The translations under genes were made by a program, and so were the position numbers. Under the pieces are notes generated by a model. The model did not search any database, was not told the origin of the DNA, and saw only the letters and a list, made by a program, of their open reading frames with translations. A stretch of DNA of 14,725 nt from an uncultured Lysobacter sp. (GTDB lineage Bacteria; Pseudomonadota; Gammaproteobacteria; Xanthomonadales; Xanthomonadaceae), in contig CAMLHR010000007.1 in assembly GCA_946479915.1 (NCBI GenBank), positions 1 to 14,725 on the forward strand. The letters run 5' to 3'. Positions 14,386-14,725 of the stretch are shown here, piece after piece. Positions within the stretch are counted from its first letter, which is position 1, and every line of letters starts with the position of its first letter.

Positions 14386-14725
14386 TCAGGCCACCACGCC
14401 CTGCCTGACCGCGTGCGGGTCCGGCGCCGCATTGCGCAGGGCGGCGATGCGCTCCTCCAGCGGCGGGTGGCTCATCATGAGCTTCTTCAGGCCGTGCGCG
14501 ACCGCGCCGCTGATGCCGAACGCCTCGACCTGCTTGGGCAGGGTCGAGACGCCCTGGTTCCGGCCGAGCCGCTGCAGCGCCGCGATCATCTTCTCCTTGC
14601 CCGCCAGGGTCGCGCCGCCCACGTCCGCGCGGTGTGCCTGGGCCTCGTGTCGATGGGCCTCGACGGCCTGCTCAAGCGCGTCATGGAAGAGTCGCCGGTC
14701 AGCGCCGGAGCTGTGGGACGTATCG
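14386..14725 (-). CDS. htpX: HtpX-like M48 metalloprotease, C-terminal part (runs off window)
   Basis: HtpX is an inner-membrane zinc protease that removes misfolded membrane proteins. The last 112 residues are in the window. The final 80 match the family: [33 protein letters not shown] and the conserved [16 protein letters not shown] near the C-terminus. The upstream residues up to the window edge ([21 protein letters not shown]) are charged and do not resemble the hydrophobic helix and FSRxREFxAD zinc-ligand segment expected there; the ligand Glu position is Ala by my alignment. The frame is open to the edge with no start, so this is either a divergent homologue or a break near 14635. The HExxH motif would lie outside the window. 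No terminator separates it from the convergent fimX-like gene. Confidence 0.75.
   Translation of the reverse strand, partial: DTSHSSGADRRLFHDALEQAVEAHRHEAQAHRADVGGATLAGKEKMIAALQRLGRNQGVSTLPKQVEAFGISGAVAHGLKKLMMSHPPLEERIAALRNAAPDPHAVRQGVVA

Overview
The window is GC-rich (about 70% by eye) and carries housekeeping genes in an order and with sequences typical of the Xanthomonadaceae/Lysobacteraceae (Gammaproteobacteria; Lysobacter, Luteimonas or Pseudoxanthomonas-like). Pointers to this group are a DksA-type regulator with a long Lys/Ala/Pro tail, a FimX-like REC-PAS-GGDEF-EAL protein, the mtaD-ubiG-gph-squalene/phytoene synthase-like run, a Gln-for-His dihydroorotase, and REP-like palindromes with a GTAG head. 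This assignment is from memory of families, not from a search.

Layout. 1-1771 (+): a short tandem repeat, then sufE and an EntS-like MFS exporter overlapping by 4 bases. 1831-2373 (-): a patch of visibly lower GC with a small four-helix membrane protein and, just upstream, a possible frameshifted small ORF. 2418-3511 (-): a DksA/TraR-family gene with its own terminator and promoter. 3644-6092 (+): yidD, a dihydroorotase gene and a secreted M23 peptidase gene, chained by ATGA stop/start overlaps; yidD and the dksA-like gene appear to share a head-to-head promoter. 6115-11177 (-): efp, mtaD, ubiG, gph and a squalene/phytoene synthase-like gene, mostly overlapping or nearly so, then folE2, which is broken by a frameshift. 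11231-14384 (+): epmB, divergent from efp, and the fimX-like gene. 14386-14725 (-): the 3' end of an htpX-like protease gene running off the window.

How genes connect. EpmB makes the (R)-beta-lysine that is attached to Lys34 of EF-P, so the divergent efp/epmB pair is a functional unit (EpmA is not in the window). UbiG acts in ubiquinone synthesis; MtaD, Gph and FolE2 handle purine, phosphoglycolate and pterin intermediates; SufE feeds Fe-S assembly; the dihydroorotase is in pyrimidine synthesis.

Most notable observations: (a) a pair of inverted REP-like palindromes lies inside the M23 peptidase ORF and encodes almost the whole hydrophobic core of its signal peptide, while a third copy after the gene supplies the stop codon of convergent folE2; (b) folE2 has a frameshift that fits loss of one copy of a 5-base tandem repeat exactly; (c) the DksA-like protein has lost three of four zinc cysteines and carries a histone-H1-like tail; (d) the FimX-like protein is degenerate in receiver, GGDEF and EAL active sites; (e) the htpX-like reading frame departs from the family near the window edge. 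No CRISPR array, tRNA, rRNA, transposase or obvious defence system was seen.
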